In this document: piece after piece, positions 1 to 5,583 of the stretch
Layout: each line of letters begins with the position of its first letter
Numbering within the stretch: the stretch's first letter is position 1
Assembly: GCA_028871595.1 (NCBI GenBank)
Contig: JAGWMT010000163.1
Location: forward strand, 1-7,150
Origin: Elusimicrobiota bacterium
GTDB taxonomy: Bacteria; Elusimicrobiota; Elusimicrobia; UBA1565; UBA9628
Length of the DNA: 7,150 nucleotides
Direction: 5' to 3'
The notes under the pieces: generated by a model
What the model was told of the DNA's origin: nothing
What the model saw: the letters and a program-made list of their open reading frames with translations, nothing else
Databases searched by the model: none
Made by a program: the position numbers and the translations under genes

Positions 1-91
1 ATCTCAGCTTTGCGAGATAGTCGCGGCACGCTTCGTCGGTACGAAACCAATGCTCGAATTCGAGCAGGGACGCAGGGAATGCTTTGGACAT
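1..91 (-). CDS. IS1595-family transposase, N-terminal fragment cut by the window edge
   Basis: Reading the minus strand from the ATG at 91-89 gives 30 uninterrupted codons that run off the window. The start MSKAFPASLLEFEHWF is followed by a T-D-E-A-C-R-D-Y-L-x-K-L-R stretch. This matches the conserved N-terminus of IS1595-type DDE transposases, where a leucine/glutamate/phenylalanine segment, an E-A-C-x-x-Y-L motif and L-R-W-P precede a zinc ribbon. The next base is T, which allows the expected Trp codon. The catalytic domain lies outside the window, so I cannot tell whether the element is intact. An ATG at 99-97 is in another frame and meets a stop near the window edge. The gene faces away from the rest of the window and lies beyond a terminator. 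Family assignment rests on only 30 residues, but the motif is distinctive. Confidence 0.72.
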   Translation of the reverse strand, partial: MSKAFPASLLEFEHWFRTDEACRDYLAKLR

Positions 92-168
92 TGATTCATT
101 TTAGTCCAAAGGGGTAGTCAGGTGGATATGCGTGCTCTGGAGTAAGTCGCGTTGCTCGATCGCGCATC

Positions 169-187
169 AAAAATCGCGCCGGCGCGA
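169..187 (-). terminator. Rho-independent terminator of the DUF1287/membrane-protein unit
   Basis: Positions 174-187 form a perfect 14-base palindrome, TCGCGCCGGCGCGA, which can fold as a GC stem with a CCGG loop. On the minus strand it is followed at once by five T residues (plus-strand A at 169-173). It starts 8 bases after the TAG stop of the minus-strand gene at 196-840. Position, stem and T-run all fit an intrinsic terminator for that gene. It would also separate that unit from the transposase gene further left. Confidence 0.82.
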
Positions 188-195
188 GTTTCGGC

Positions 196-840
196 CTATT
201 TGAGGGGCCGCCCGAAGCCGCGGAACGTCCAGCCGCGGCCCAGCATCTTCTCGCCGGGCTCCTCGCGGGTGACGTACCACTCATCGCGGGACGCCTCCAC
301 CACCCGGTAGCGGCCGGCGGGGTCTACGGCGCTCACCAAGGCGATGTGGCTGATCCAGGCGTTGGGCCCGTGGCTCATGAACACCACGTCGCCGGGCCGA
401 GGCGGGCCGTTCATGTCCAGGCAACCGTTGAACTTGCAGTAGGAGTACAGGTTTCGGGCGCGGCGGTCGAAGTAGGGATCTCCGGGACGGCCGTCGTGTG
501 TGCCGTAATGTTCCGGGTGCGCGCGGTAATCCGTTTCCAGGAGCTTGCGCAGAGACGTGCCCGCGTTGCGGTAGGCCAGGCGTGGGACGTCCATGCACAC
601 GATGAGGCCCATCTTCCCGCCGATGTCGTTGAAGTAGCCCTGGACGGGGTCATACCACAGTCCCTCAAGCTTGCGCGCCTCCGCCACTATTTTGGCGCGG
701 TCCGTCCGGGGGTTCCACGTGGCGGGCTCCGTCCTGGGGCCGTGATAGGTATGTCCGCGTCCGGAGATGGCCAGGGCGGCGCCGGCGGCGGCGATGAGGG
801 CGAGAGCGGCGAGGAAGAACCGGCTTCGGCGGGCGGGCAT
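196..840 (-). CDS. Exported DUF1287-type protein, putative NlpC/P60-like cell-wall amidase
   Basis: This 214-residue protein begins with a positively charged stretch and a hydrophobic Ala/Leu core (about residues 8-24) ending in A-L-A, a good signal peptide for export to the periplasm. The mature part resembles the DUF1287 family (E. coli YijF relatives), which belongs to the NlpC/P60 papain-like fold. Visible family landmarks are a candidate nucleophile Cys82 in V-C-M-D-V followed by R-x-A-Y-R, then D-R-R-A-R-N-L at 125-131, P-G-D-V-V-F at 149-154, and His165 in S-H-I-A-L-V-S. Peptidoglycan peptide cleavage is inferred from the fold; the substrate is unknown. The ATG has no clear Shine-Dalgarno. 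The gene starts 30 bases after the stop of the membrane-protein gene at 871-1197, so the two are probably co-transcribed, and it ends at a strong terminator. Confidence 0.75.
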   Translation of the reverse strand: MPARRSRFFLAALALIAAAGAALAISGRGHTYHGPRTEPATWNPRTDRAKIVAEARKLEGLWYDPVQGYFNDIGGKMGLIVCMDVPRLAYRNAGTSLRKLLETDYRAHPEHYGTHDGRPGDPYFDRRARNLYSYCKFNGCLDMNGPPRPGDVVFMSHGPNAWISHIALVSAVDPAGRYRVVEASRDEWYVTREEPGEKMLGRGWTFRGFGRPLK

Positions 841-870
841 GGGAGTGGTACCGCCGTGGTGGGCGAAAAC

Positions 871-1197
871 TTACGCCGGGCCGGGGCTTGTCGGCGCGGG
901 GGTCTGCGGCGCGCCGCCGTCGGCGGCGGAAACGTCGAATTCAATTCCTCCGATATAGTCGAAAAAGAAGTTGTAGACCAGGCAGCCGACGGCGGTCATG
1001 ACGTATCCCATGACCAGGTACATGATCGGGAAGAGGAGGAAAACGAACGCGGGCGGCCTCCCTTGACCCGGGAGCGTCGGCACCAGCATGAGTATCAGCG
1101 ACATGGGGACGACGAACGCGAGGGACGAGACGGCCATGAGGACGCCGAACACCTTGCCGTTTTGATGGGGCGAGAGACGTTCAATCTGTCTTTTCAT
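871..1197 (-). CDS. Small two-helix membrane protein, function unknown
   Basis: This 108-residue protein has a short basic N-terminus, R-L-S-P-H-Q-N-G-K-V-F-G, then two hydrophobic segments at about residues 17-40 and 51-76. An aromatic stretch N-F-F-F-D-Y-I-G-G-I-E-F follows at 76-87, and then a Pro/Ala-rich tail that looks disordered. I recall similar small membrane proteins with the S-P-H-Q-N and G-G-I-E-F landmarks in many Gram-negative bacteria, but know no demonstrated function, so none is assigned. A GGAG at 1211-1208 lies 10 bases before the ATG. It is upstream of, and 30 bases from, the DUF1287-type gene, so a joint envelope role is possible but unproven. Transcription could come from within 1198-1317, where I see no convincing promoter, or by read-through from the gene at 1318-1848. 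Confidence 0.75.
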   Translation of the reverse strand: MKRQIERLSPHQNGKVFGVLMAVSSLAFVVPMSLILMLVPTLPGQGRPPAFVFLLFPIMYLVMGYVMTAVGCLVYNFFFDYIGGIEFDVSAADGGAPQTPAPTSPGPA

Positions 1198-1317
1198 GGC
1201 GATTGTTCTCCGTATTCATAACGCAGACGATCTGTTGCCGCGGCTTTAACAGTCCAACCAAACGAGGCCGCGGTCGGCAGAATCCGACGGTTAGGCGATT
1301 CCTTAATAAAATTCGTG
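1198..1317. other. Intergenic stretch between two minus-strand genes
   Basis: This 120-base gap contains two copies of GCCGCGG, at 1237-1243 and 1267-1273, exactly 30 bases apart. A short inverted repeat GTCGG/CCGAC at about 1274-1286 has no T-run in either direction and is not a convincing terminator. No clear -10/-35 pair was found on the minus strand for the downstream membrane-protein gene. Its ribosome binding site GGAG lies at 1208-1211. Confidence 0.4.
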
Positions 1318-1848
1318 CTACTTCGCATCGGACTGCGCCTGAGCTTTCTTTAGCTCTGGTATGGCGTGGGATTCAATCCAATCCACCAATGAGACGCGCA
1401 AATCAAGGGGCCCCGCCATTTCCCATTTATCCGAGAGCCACTCTTTCCCCAAGGTCTTGAAGTAGTGCATAAATCCATCGAGGGCATCGAATCCGGATTC
1501 GCCCGGACCATCTCCTCCGGGAAATAGGCCCTTCGTCTCAACTTCCCCGGTAGCCAGGAGTCTGATGCGCGACTTGGATTGTTCAAAGAATAATTCCAAG
1601 ACTATTCGCCGATCGCGTAAGTCTTTCGAGTCCGAGGCCTTGGCATTAATGACCGTATGCCCCTTGTATGAAAACACCTCGATGTGAGCTTCTCCGTCCA
1701 AGAAACCTCGATCGTAAGAAATGATGTCGCCTACTTTCACCTCTGTTCCCCGCGGCGAGGGAAAGCGAATAATAATGTCTTCTTCCGCCCTGGCCTCGAA
1801 CCAGAGCTCGCCGTTATGATCGAAATTTCTTCGAACGCGCAGTAGCAT
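1318..1848 (-). CDS. Hypothetical cytoplasmic protein, no recognised family
   Basis: I do not recognise this 176-residue protein. It has no signal peptide or membrane segment. The first 105 residues or so alternate charged and beta-branched residues in a way that suggests a beta-rich domain, including E-E-D-I-I-I-R-F, a V-K-V-G-D-I-I turn and H-I-E-V-F-S. A Gly/Pro-rich link at 108-118 (P-G-G-D-G-P-G) leads to a more helical, Trp-containing C-terminal part ending in a Lys/Gln/Ala tail. The length, lack of internal stops and protein-like composition support a real gene. Base composition differs from its neighbours: 1561-1620 is 43% GC by count, against 67% for 5161-5220 in the slipin gene. The ATG at 1848 has no Shine-Dalgarno, but a TATAAT box lies about 70 bases upstream. 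It may be a recently acquired accessory gene. Confidence 0.62.
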   Translation of the reverse strand: MLLRVRRNFDHNGELWFEARAEEDIIIRFPSPRGTEVKVGDIISYDRGFLDGEAHIEVFSYKGHTVINAKASDSKDLRDRRIVLELFFEQSKSRIRLLATGEVETKGLFPGGDGPGESGFDALDGFMHYFKTLGKEWLSDKWEMAGPLDLRVSLVDWIESHAIPELKKAQAQSDAK

Positions 1849-1919
1849 GATTTGGATTCGCCGAACGAGTGATTATGCGGGTCTATGCATCACGGCTGCC
1901 GATAATCAGAGACTTTCGA

Positions 1920-1948
1920 ATTATAGAGGGAAAATCGACCATTCGCCA
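1920..1948 (-). promoter_or_regulatory. Candidate sigma70-type promoter of the 176-residue hypothetical gene
   Basis: The minus strand carries a perfect TATAAT at 1925-1920. A weak -35 candidate, TGGCGA, lies at 1948-1943 with a 17-base spacer. The expected transcription start near 1913 leaves a leader of about 65 bases before the ATG at 1848. The -10 is strong but the -35 matches consensus at only three positions, so strength and possible activator dependence are unknown. A DnaA-box 9-mer sits 3 bases further upstream. Confidence 0.45.
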
Positions 1949-1951
1949 GCC

Positions 1952-1960
1952 TGTGGATAA
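1952..1960 (-). promoter_or_regulatory. Exact DnaA-box 9-mer (TTATCCACA)
   Basis: The plus strand reads TGTGGATAA, so the minus strand is TTATCCACA, the high-affinity DnaA box known from E. coli. It lies in the divergent intergenic region, just upstream of the candidate promoter for the minus-strand gene and about 50 bases from the permease start. It is a single copy: I saw no second box and no AT-rich unwinding element, so this does not look like a replication origin. It could be a DnaA-responsive regulatory site or a chance match. Confidence 0.4.
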
Positions 1961-2008
1961 ACAGTCGTCATTCGACCGAACCGGGCATAACCTTCATAGA
2001 ATGAACCG

Positions 2009-2923
2009 ATGCTCCAGATCGCCCTCATTTTTGTGTGGATCGCCTTCGGCCTGGCCGTGCGCCGGGCCGGCGCCCCGTCCCGCGCGTTCGCCGCGCTGAA
2101 CAAATTCATCATCTGGGTGCCCCTGCCGGCCACCGTCCTGATCGCCCTTCACGGGCTGCACTGGGAGTCGTCGTACTGGGTGCCGGTGTCCATGGCGTGG
2201 ATCGTGTTCGGCGGCTCGGTGATATTTTTCGCCGTCGTTGGTCGAAGGTTGGGATGGTCGTCGCGGACCATCGGCGCCCTCGTCATGACGGCGGGATTGG
2301 GAAACACCTCGTTCTTGGGATTCCCGTTGTTGCGAGCCTTGTACGGCGAAGGCGCGATACCCGTGGCGGTCTTAACGGACCAACCCGGATCTTTTCTGGT
2401 CTTGTCCACCTTGGGCATCATCGCCGCGTCATGCTTTTCTTCCGGTCGTGCCTCCGTGAGTGCCGTGCTCGGTCGAATGGCGAAATTCCCGCCGTTGTGG
2501 GCCTTAATACTTGCCGTTCTTTTGCGTCCCATTCCGTTTTCGGCCGACGTGGAAGTCGTGCTGCGCTTCGGCATGCGCACCCTTATCCCATTGGCGTTGA
2601 TCTCGGTCGGCGGCGCCCTCCGGTTCGACCGGAAAATACTGGCGCGCGAACAAGTTCCCGTCACCGCCGGGCTTATGTATAAACTGATCCTCGCGCCCGC
2701 CGCCATGGCGTTGCTCCTGGTGGCCGCTTTCCATCAGCGCGGCCAAGCCACCCGCATCACCTTGCTTGAAGCCGCCATGGGACCCATGATCACCGGCGCC
2801 ATCGTGGCCGAGGAATACGGCCTGGACGGGGAGCTCTGTTCGTTGATGGTCGGCCTGGGCGTGCCCCTCTGTTTGGTCACCGTCCCGATGTGGGCGAAAC
2901 TCCTGTCCCTCGTCAGCCTGTAA
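2009..2923 (+). CDS. AEC-family (auxin efflux carrier-like) membrane permease
   Basis: This 304-residue, strongly hydrophobic protein has roughly eight to ten membrane segments and the usual length for bacterial AEC transporters (Pfam Mem_trans). Family landmarks are N-K-F-I-I-W-V-P-L-P at 31-40, G-N-T-S-F-L-G-F-P at 98-106 in the first inverted half, P-L-A-L-I-S-V-G-G at 194-202, and E-A-A-M-G-P-M-I-T-G-A followed by A-E-E-Y-G-L-D in the second half. Members move organic acids such as malate or other small anions across the inner membrane; the substrate here cannot be deduced. The ATG at 2009 has no Shine-Dalgarno. An ATG at 2001 is out of frame and not usable. The only upstream promoter hint is CATAAC at 1986-1991, which would give a very short leader. 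The gene ends 12 bases before the -10 box of rimO. Confidence 0.88.
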   Translation: MLQIALIFVWIAFGLAVRRAGAPSRAFAALNKFIIWVPLPATVLIALHGLHWESSYWVPVSMAWIVFGGSVIFFAVVGRRLGWSSRTIGALVMTAGLGNTSFLGFPLLRALYGEGAIPVAVLTDQPGSFLVLSTLGIIAASCFSSGRASVSAVLGRMAKFPPLWALILAVLLRPIPFSADVEVVLRFGMRTLIPLALISVGGALRFDRKILAREQVPVTAGLMYKLILAPAAMALLLVAAFHQRGQATRITLLEAAMGPMITGAIVAEEYGLDGELCSLMVGLGVPLCLVTVPMWAKLLSLVSL

Positions 2924-2931
2924 CCCCCGTC

Positions 2932-2940
2932 TGGTATAAT
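2932..2940 (+). promoter_or_regulatory. Extended -10 promoter of rimO
   Basis: The gap between the permease stop and rimO contains TGGTATAAT, a perfect extended -10 element (TGnTATAAT). The best -35-like hexamer, TCGTCA at 2910-2915, is 19 bases away and inside the permease coding end, which fits an extended -10 promoter that depends little on the -35. Transcription would start near 2947 and give a leader of about 18 bases with no clear Shine-Dalgarno. It would drive rimO and the overlapping membrane-protein gene. Confidence 0.65.
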
Positions 2941-2964
2941 ATCACCGTCGGGCCGGCTCCCTCC

Positions 2965-4275
2965 ATGCGCACCAAAACCCTCAAGAAGAACAAGGTCCAC
3001 GTCGTCACCTTAGGCTGCTCCAAGAACCTCTACGACTCCGAGGTCCTGATGGGACAGCTGAAGGCGAACAAGTTCGAGGTGGAGCACGAAACCGACCCCG
3101 ACGACGCCTCCATCGTCGTGATCAACACCTGCGGCTTTATCGACAACGCAAAACAGGAATCCATCGACACCATCCTGAGATACGCCGAGGCCAAGAAGAA
3201 GGGCATGGTGGATAAGTTGATCGTGACCGGATGTCTTTCCGAACGCTACAAAGACGATCTCTCCAAGGAGATTCCCGAGGTCGACGCCTACTTCGGCACC
3301 AACGATTTGCCGCGCCTCCTGAAGAACCTCGGCGCGGATTATAAACATGAGCTCGTCGGCGAGCGCATGCTCACCACCCCGCGGCACTTCGCTTATTTCA
3401 AAATCTCCGAGGGCTGCGACCGCCCGTGCTCATTCTGCGCCATTCCCTTGATGAGGGGTAAACATGTGTCGACCCCCATCGAGGATCTCGTCGCCGAGGC
3501 GAAGCGGCTCGCCACGGCCGGAACTCGAGAGATACTCCTGATCGCCCAGGACTCCACGTACTACGGACTGGATATCTACGGCAAACGGCGTTTGGCGGAC
3601 CTCTTGAAGGCATTATCAGACGTCGAGGGCATCGGCTGGATCCGCCTGCACTACGCCTTTCCCGCCGGCTTCCCGCTGGACGTGTTGGACGTCATGAGAG
3701 AACGCCCGAATATCGCCAAATACTTGGATATGCCCCTGCAGCATGTCTCCGACAAGATGCTGGCCTCCATGCGCCGCGGAACCACCAAGGCCAAGACCGC
3801 CGAACTGGTCGCCACGATCCGCGAGCGCGTCCCCGGCATCGCCTTGCGGACTACCCTCATCGCGGGCTATCCCGGCGAGACGAAGAAGGATCATGAGGAG
3901 ATGGTGGAATGGGTGCGGGAGACCCGCTTCGACCGCCTGGGCATCTTTGAATACTCCCACGAGGAGAACACCCACGCCTTTACCCTGAAGGATAATGTCC
4001 CCGCCAAGGAAAAGAAACGGCGGGCGCAGGCCGTCATGGCCGTTCAGCAGGATATATCCGCGGAGATCAATGCGTCCAAGGTGGGGAAAACTTTCAGGGT
4101 GTTGATTGATCGCAAAGAAGGAAAAAATTTCATCGGCCGCACGGAACATGACTCCCCGGAAGTCGACAATGAAGTGCTGGTCGACGCTTCGAAGCATTAC
4201 CTGCGCGTGGGCGACTTCGCCCAACTGCGAGTGATTTCGGCCTCCGAATACGATCTCACCGCCGAACCGGCGTGA
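2965..4275 (+). CDS. rimO: Ribosomal protein S12 methylthiotransferase RimO
   Basis: RimO is a cytoplasmic radical SAM enzyme that adds a methylthio group to a conserved aspartate of ribosomal protein uS12. The 436-residue protein has all three expected parts. The N-terminal UPF0004 domain carries cluster cysteines Cys18 (G-C-S-K-N), Cys56 (N-T-C-G-F) and Cys90 (T-G-C-L-S-E). The radical SAM domain has C-x3-C-x2-C at Cys151, Cys155 and Cys158, within S-E-G-C-D-R-P-C-S-F-C. A TRAM-like C-terminal domain spans about 373-436. The ATG at 2965 is chosen because MRTKTLKKNK is the start I recall for close homologues; an in-frame ATG at 2890 would add 25 unrelated residues and overlap the permease gene. 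The sequence closely resembles Bacteroidetes RimO as I remember it, including K-A-N, Y-K-H-E-L and D-A-S-K-H-Y. The closely related MiaB is less likely because of these matches. Confidence 0.95.
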   Translation: MRTKTLKKNKVHVVTLGCSKNLYDSEVLMGQLKANKFEVEHETDPDDASIVVINTCGFIDNAKQESIDTILRYAEAKKKGMVDKLIVTGCLSERYKDDLSKEIPEVDAYFGTNDLPRLLKNLGADYKHELVGERMLTTPRHFAYFKISEGCDRPCSFCAIPLMRGKHVSTPIEDLVAEAKRLATAGTREILLIAQDSTYYGLDIYGKRRLADLLKALSDVEGIGWIRLHYAFPAGFPLDVLDVMRERPNIAKYLDMPLQHVSDKMLASMRRGTTKAKTAELVATIRERVPGIALRTTLIAGYPGETKKDHEEMVEWVRETRFDRLGIFEYSHEENTHAFTLKDNVPAKEKKRRAQAVMAVQQDISAEINASKVGKTFRVLIDRKEGKNFIGRTEHDSPEVDNEVLVDASKHYLRVGDFAQLRVISASEYDLTAEPA

Positions 4276-4742
4276 TCCCCCATCCGCTGACCCTCCTGGT
4301 CGGCTATCTGCTGGGAACCGGCCTGTCCGAGGGCCTGGGCTACGTGCTGGAGTTCGTCGGCGAGCTGTTCGCCGACGCGCGGCGCTTCGGCGCCATCGGC
4401 AATCACGTGTTCGCCGTCGCCTTGGCGGGGCTGGGCTTTCTCGCCACGTTCTCCGGCGGCTTCTTCATCGGCGCTTCCATGCGCCTGATCGCCGACGACT
4501 CGTGGCCCAAGGCGGCCCTTTGGGCGCTGATGACGTCCTTGATCATCGGCCTGATCAATTCGTCCATCCCCATGCGCATGTATCCCGCCGTGGGGATCGC
4601 CCTGATGACCACGCCCCGTTACGTTCTGTTGATGCCGTTGGGCGCCGTTCTGGGAGCGTTCTCCGTTGATCGCCTTCGGCATGACCACCGCGTCGAGGCG
4701 GCGCGGGCGTTGTTCCGGGGCTTTCTGATTTGGGAGCGATAG
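4272..4742 (+). CDS. Hypothetical four-helix membrane protein, translationally coupled to rimO
   Basis: The gene starts with GTG at 4272, overlapping the rimO TGA as GTGA, an arrangement typical of translational coupling. The 156-residue product has four likely membrane segments, at about residues 5-30, 45-67, 81-99 and 104-131. It ends in a basic cytoplasmic-looking tail (R-L-R-H-D-H-R) and a short amphipathic stretch. Acidic or basic residues sit in the loops (E-L-F-A-D-A-R-R at 31-38, D-D-S-W-P-K at 75-80). There is no signal peptide, metal motif or enzyme signature that I recognise, and I cannot assign a family. It is not an NfeD protein, the usual slipin partner, because there is no soluble C-terminal OB-fold region. 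Co-expression with rimO is well supported by the overlap; a shared function is not. Confidence 0.72.
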   Translation: MIPHPLTLLVGYLLGTGLSEGLGYVLEFVGELFADARRFGAIGNHVFAVALAGLGFLATFSGGFFIGASMRLIADDSWPKAALWALMTSLIIGLINSSIPMRMYPAVGIALMTTPRYVLLMPLGAVLGAFSVDRLRHDHRVEAARALFRGFLIWER

Positions 4743-4751
4743 ACGCGCCGC

Positions 4752-4779
4752 TTGCTATTCACCCGGTCAGACAGTTAAT
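4752..4779 (+). promoter_or_regulatory. Weak candidate promoter for the slipin gene
   Basis: TTGCTA at 4752-4757 and GTTAAT at 4774-4779 are separated by 16 bases and each match the sigma70 consensus at four of six positions. They lie in the 70-base gap between the membrane-protein gene and slipin, and would give a leader of about 28 bases carrying the GGAGG ribosome site. Read-through from the rimO promoter is an equally good explanation, since no terminator separates the genes. Confidence 0.25.
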
Positions 4780-4801
4780 GTAGGCAGGACGGCGGCGCAC
4801 C

Positions 4802-4806
4802 GGAGG
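4802..4806 (+). promoter_or_regulatory. Strong Shine-Dalgarno site of slipin
   Basis: GGAGG lies 6 bases before the ATG at 4813 and fixes the slipin start. It forms the left arm of the 11-base palindrome GGAGGCCCTCC (4802-4812), but the one-base centre is too short for a normal hairpin. It is one of the best ribosome sites in the window, whereas rimO and the permease have none. Confidence 0.75.
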
Positions 4807-4812
4807 CCCTCC

Positions 4813-5583
4813 ATGTTTCCCATTCTGATCCTCGCGTTCATCCTGCTGATCTCGGGCGTGCGCATCGCCCAGGAGTACCAGCGCGGCGTCGTGTTCCGCC
4901 TGGGCCGCTTCACCGGCCTGCGCGGCCCCGGGATATACTGGATCGTTCCCCTGGGCATCGAGAGCGCCACCACCATCGACATCCGCATCCGCACCGTCTC
5001 CGCGGAGCAGCAGGAGACCATCACCCGCGACAGCGTCACCATCAAGGTCAACGCCGTGCTGTGGTACAAGGTGGTGGACCCGGCCAAGTCCGTCATCGCC
5101 GTGTACGACGCCGGCTCCGCCGTCTACCAGCTGGGGCTGACCAGCCTGCGCAACATCATCGGCCAGCACGACCTGGACGAGGTCCTGCAGAACCGGGACA
5201 AGATCAACGGCCTCCTGCGCGAGGGCGTGGCCTCGTCCACCAAGGACTGGGGCGTGGAGATCGAGCGCTTCGAGATGAAGGACGTGGAGCTGCCCGAGGC
5301 CATGCAGCAGGTGATGGCCATGCAGGCCGAGGCCATCCGCGAGAAGCGCGCCCGCATCATCAAGGCCGAGGCCGAGCTGGAGGCGTCCCTGAAGCTGTCC
5401 CAGGCCGCCGCCACCATGGCGGAGAACCCCGCCGCCCTGGAGCTGCGCCGCATGCAGATGGTCTCCGAGATCGGCGCTGAGAACAACAGCACCACCGTGC
5501 TGATGATCCCCTCGGATTTCGTCACGCTGGCCAAAAGCATGAACGAGTATCTGCGCGAGCACGCCAAAAAGCCGGCGGCCTAG
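4813..5583 (+). CDS. Slipin, SPFH/band 7 (stomatin-like) membrane protein
   Basis: This 256-residue protein has one N-terminal membrane segment (residues 2-16) followed directly by the band 7 domain. Landmarks are E-Y-Q-R-G-V-V-F-R-L-G-R-F at 21-33, G-P-G-I-Y-W-I-V-P at 38-46, R-D-S-V-T-I-K-V-N-A-V-L-W-Y at 72-85 and L-R-N-I-I-G at 112-117. A charged Ala/Glu-rich coiled coil at about 163-205 and a hydrophobic segment S-T-T-V-L-M-I-P-S at 226-234 follow, as in prokaryotic slipins. Such proteins form large oligomers at the inner membrane and are linked to membrane microdomains and to partner NfeD proteases or scaffolds. No nfeD gene is adjacent here. Codons are strongly G/C-ended compared with neighbours. 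Its TAG stop overlaps the xseB stop on the other strand. Confidence 0.93.
   Translation: MFPILILAFILLISGVRIAQEYQRGVVFRLGRFTGLRGPGIYWIVPLGIESATTIDIRIRTVSAEQQETITRDSVTIKVNAVLWYKVVDPAKSVIAVYDAGSAVYQLGLTSLRNIIGQHDLDEVLQNRDKINGLLREGVASSTKDWGVEIERFEMKDVELPEAMQQVMAMQAEAIREKRARIIKAEAELEASLKLSQAAATMAENPAALELRRMQMVSEIGAENNSTTVLMIPSDFVTLAKSMNEYLREHAKKPAA
5562..5582 (-). terminator. Possible weak terminator after xseB, inside the slipin 3' end
   Basis: Directly at the xseB stop the minus strand reads TAGGCCGCCGGCTTTTTGG. GCC and GGC can pair around a three-base loop, with possible extension by a G-T and an A-T pair, and a run of five T residues follows. The stem is short, so this is only a candidate. 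There is no intergenic space for a conventional terminator, since xseB and slipin stops overlap. Confidence 0.25.

Noticed and set aside
346..1221. 291-codon open frame on the plus strand
   Set aside because: It lies opposite two well-supported minus-strand genes and a GC-rich intergenic gap. Its product is low-complexity Gly/Arg/Glu/His-rich sequence with no recognisable fold.
1272..1288. Hairpin GTCGG/CCGAC as a terminator
   Set aside because: The stem is five base pairs with no T-run on either strand.
1952..1960. Replication origin suggested by the DnaA box
   Set aside because: There is only one box, no AT-rich unwinding element, and no dnaA, dnaN, parA or gidA neighbour.
2890..2964. Upstream in-frame ATG for rimO adding 25 residues
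   Set aside because: It overlaps the permease end, runs across the -10 promoter and adds residues absent from known RimO proteins. The family start is at 2965.
3616..4224. 202-codon open frame on the minus strand inside rimO
   Set aside because: Shadow of rimO; no family features, and the rimO frame is certain.
4759..5562. 267-codon open frame on the minus strand opposite slipin
   Set aside because: Its Leu/Gly/Asp/His-rich repetitive product is what the reverse of a GC-ended coding sequence gives. Slipin on the plus strand is unambiguous.
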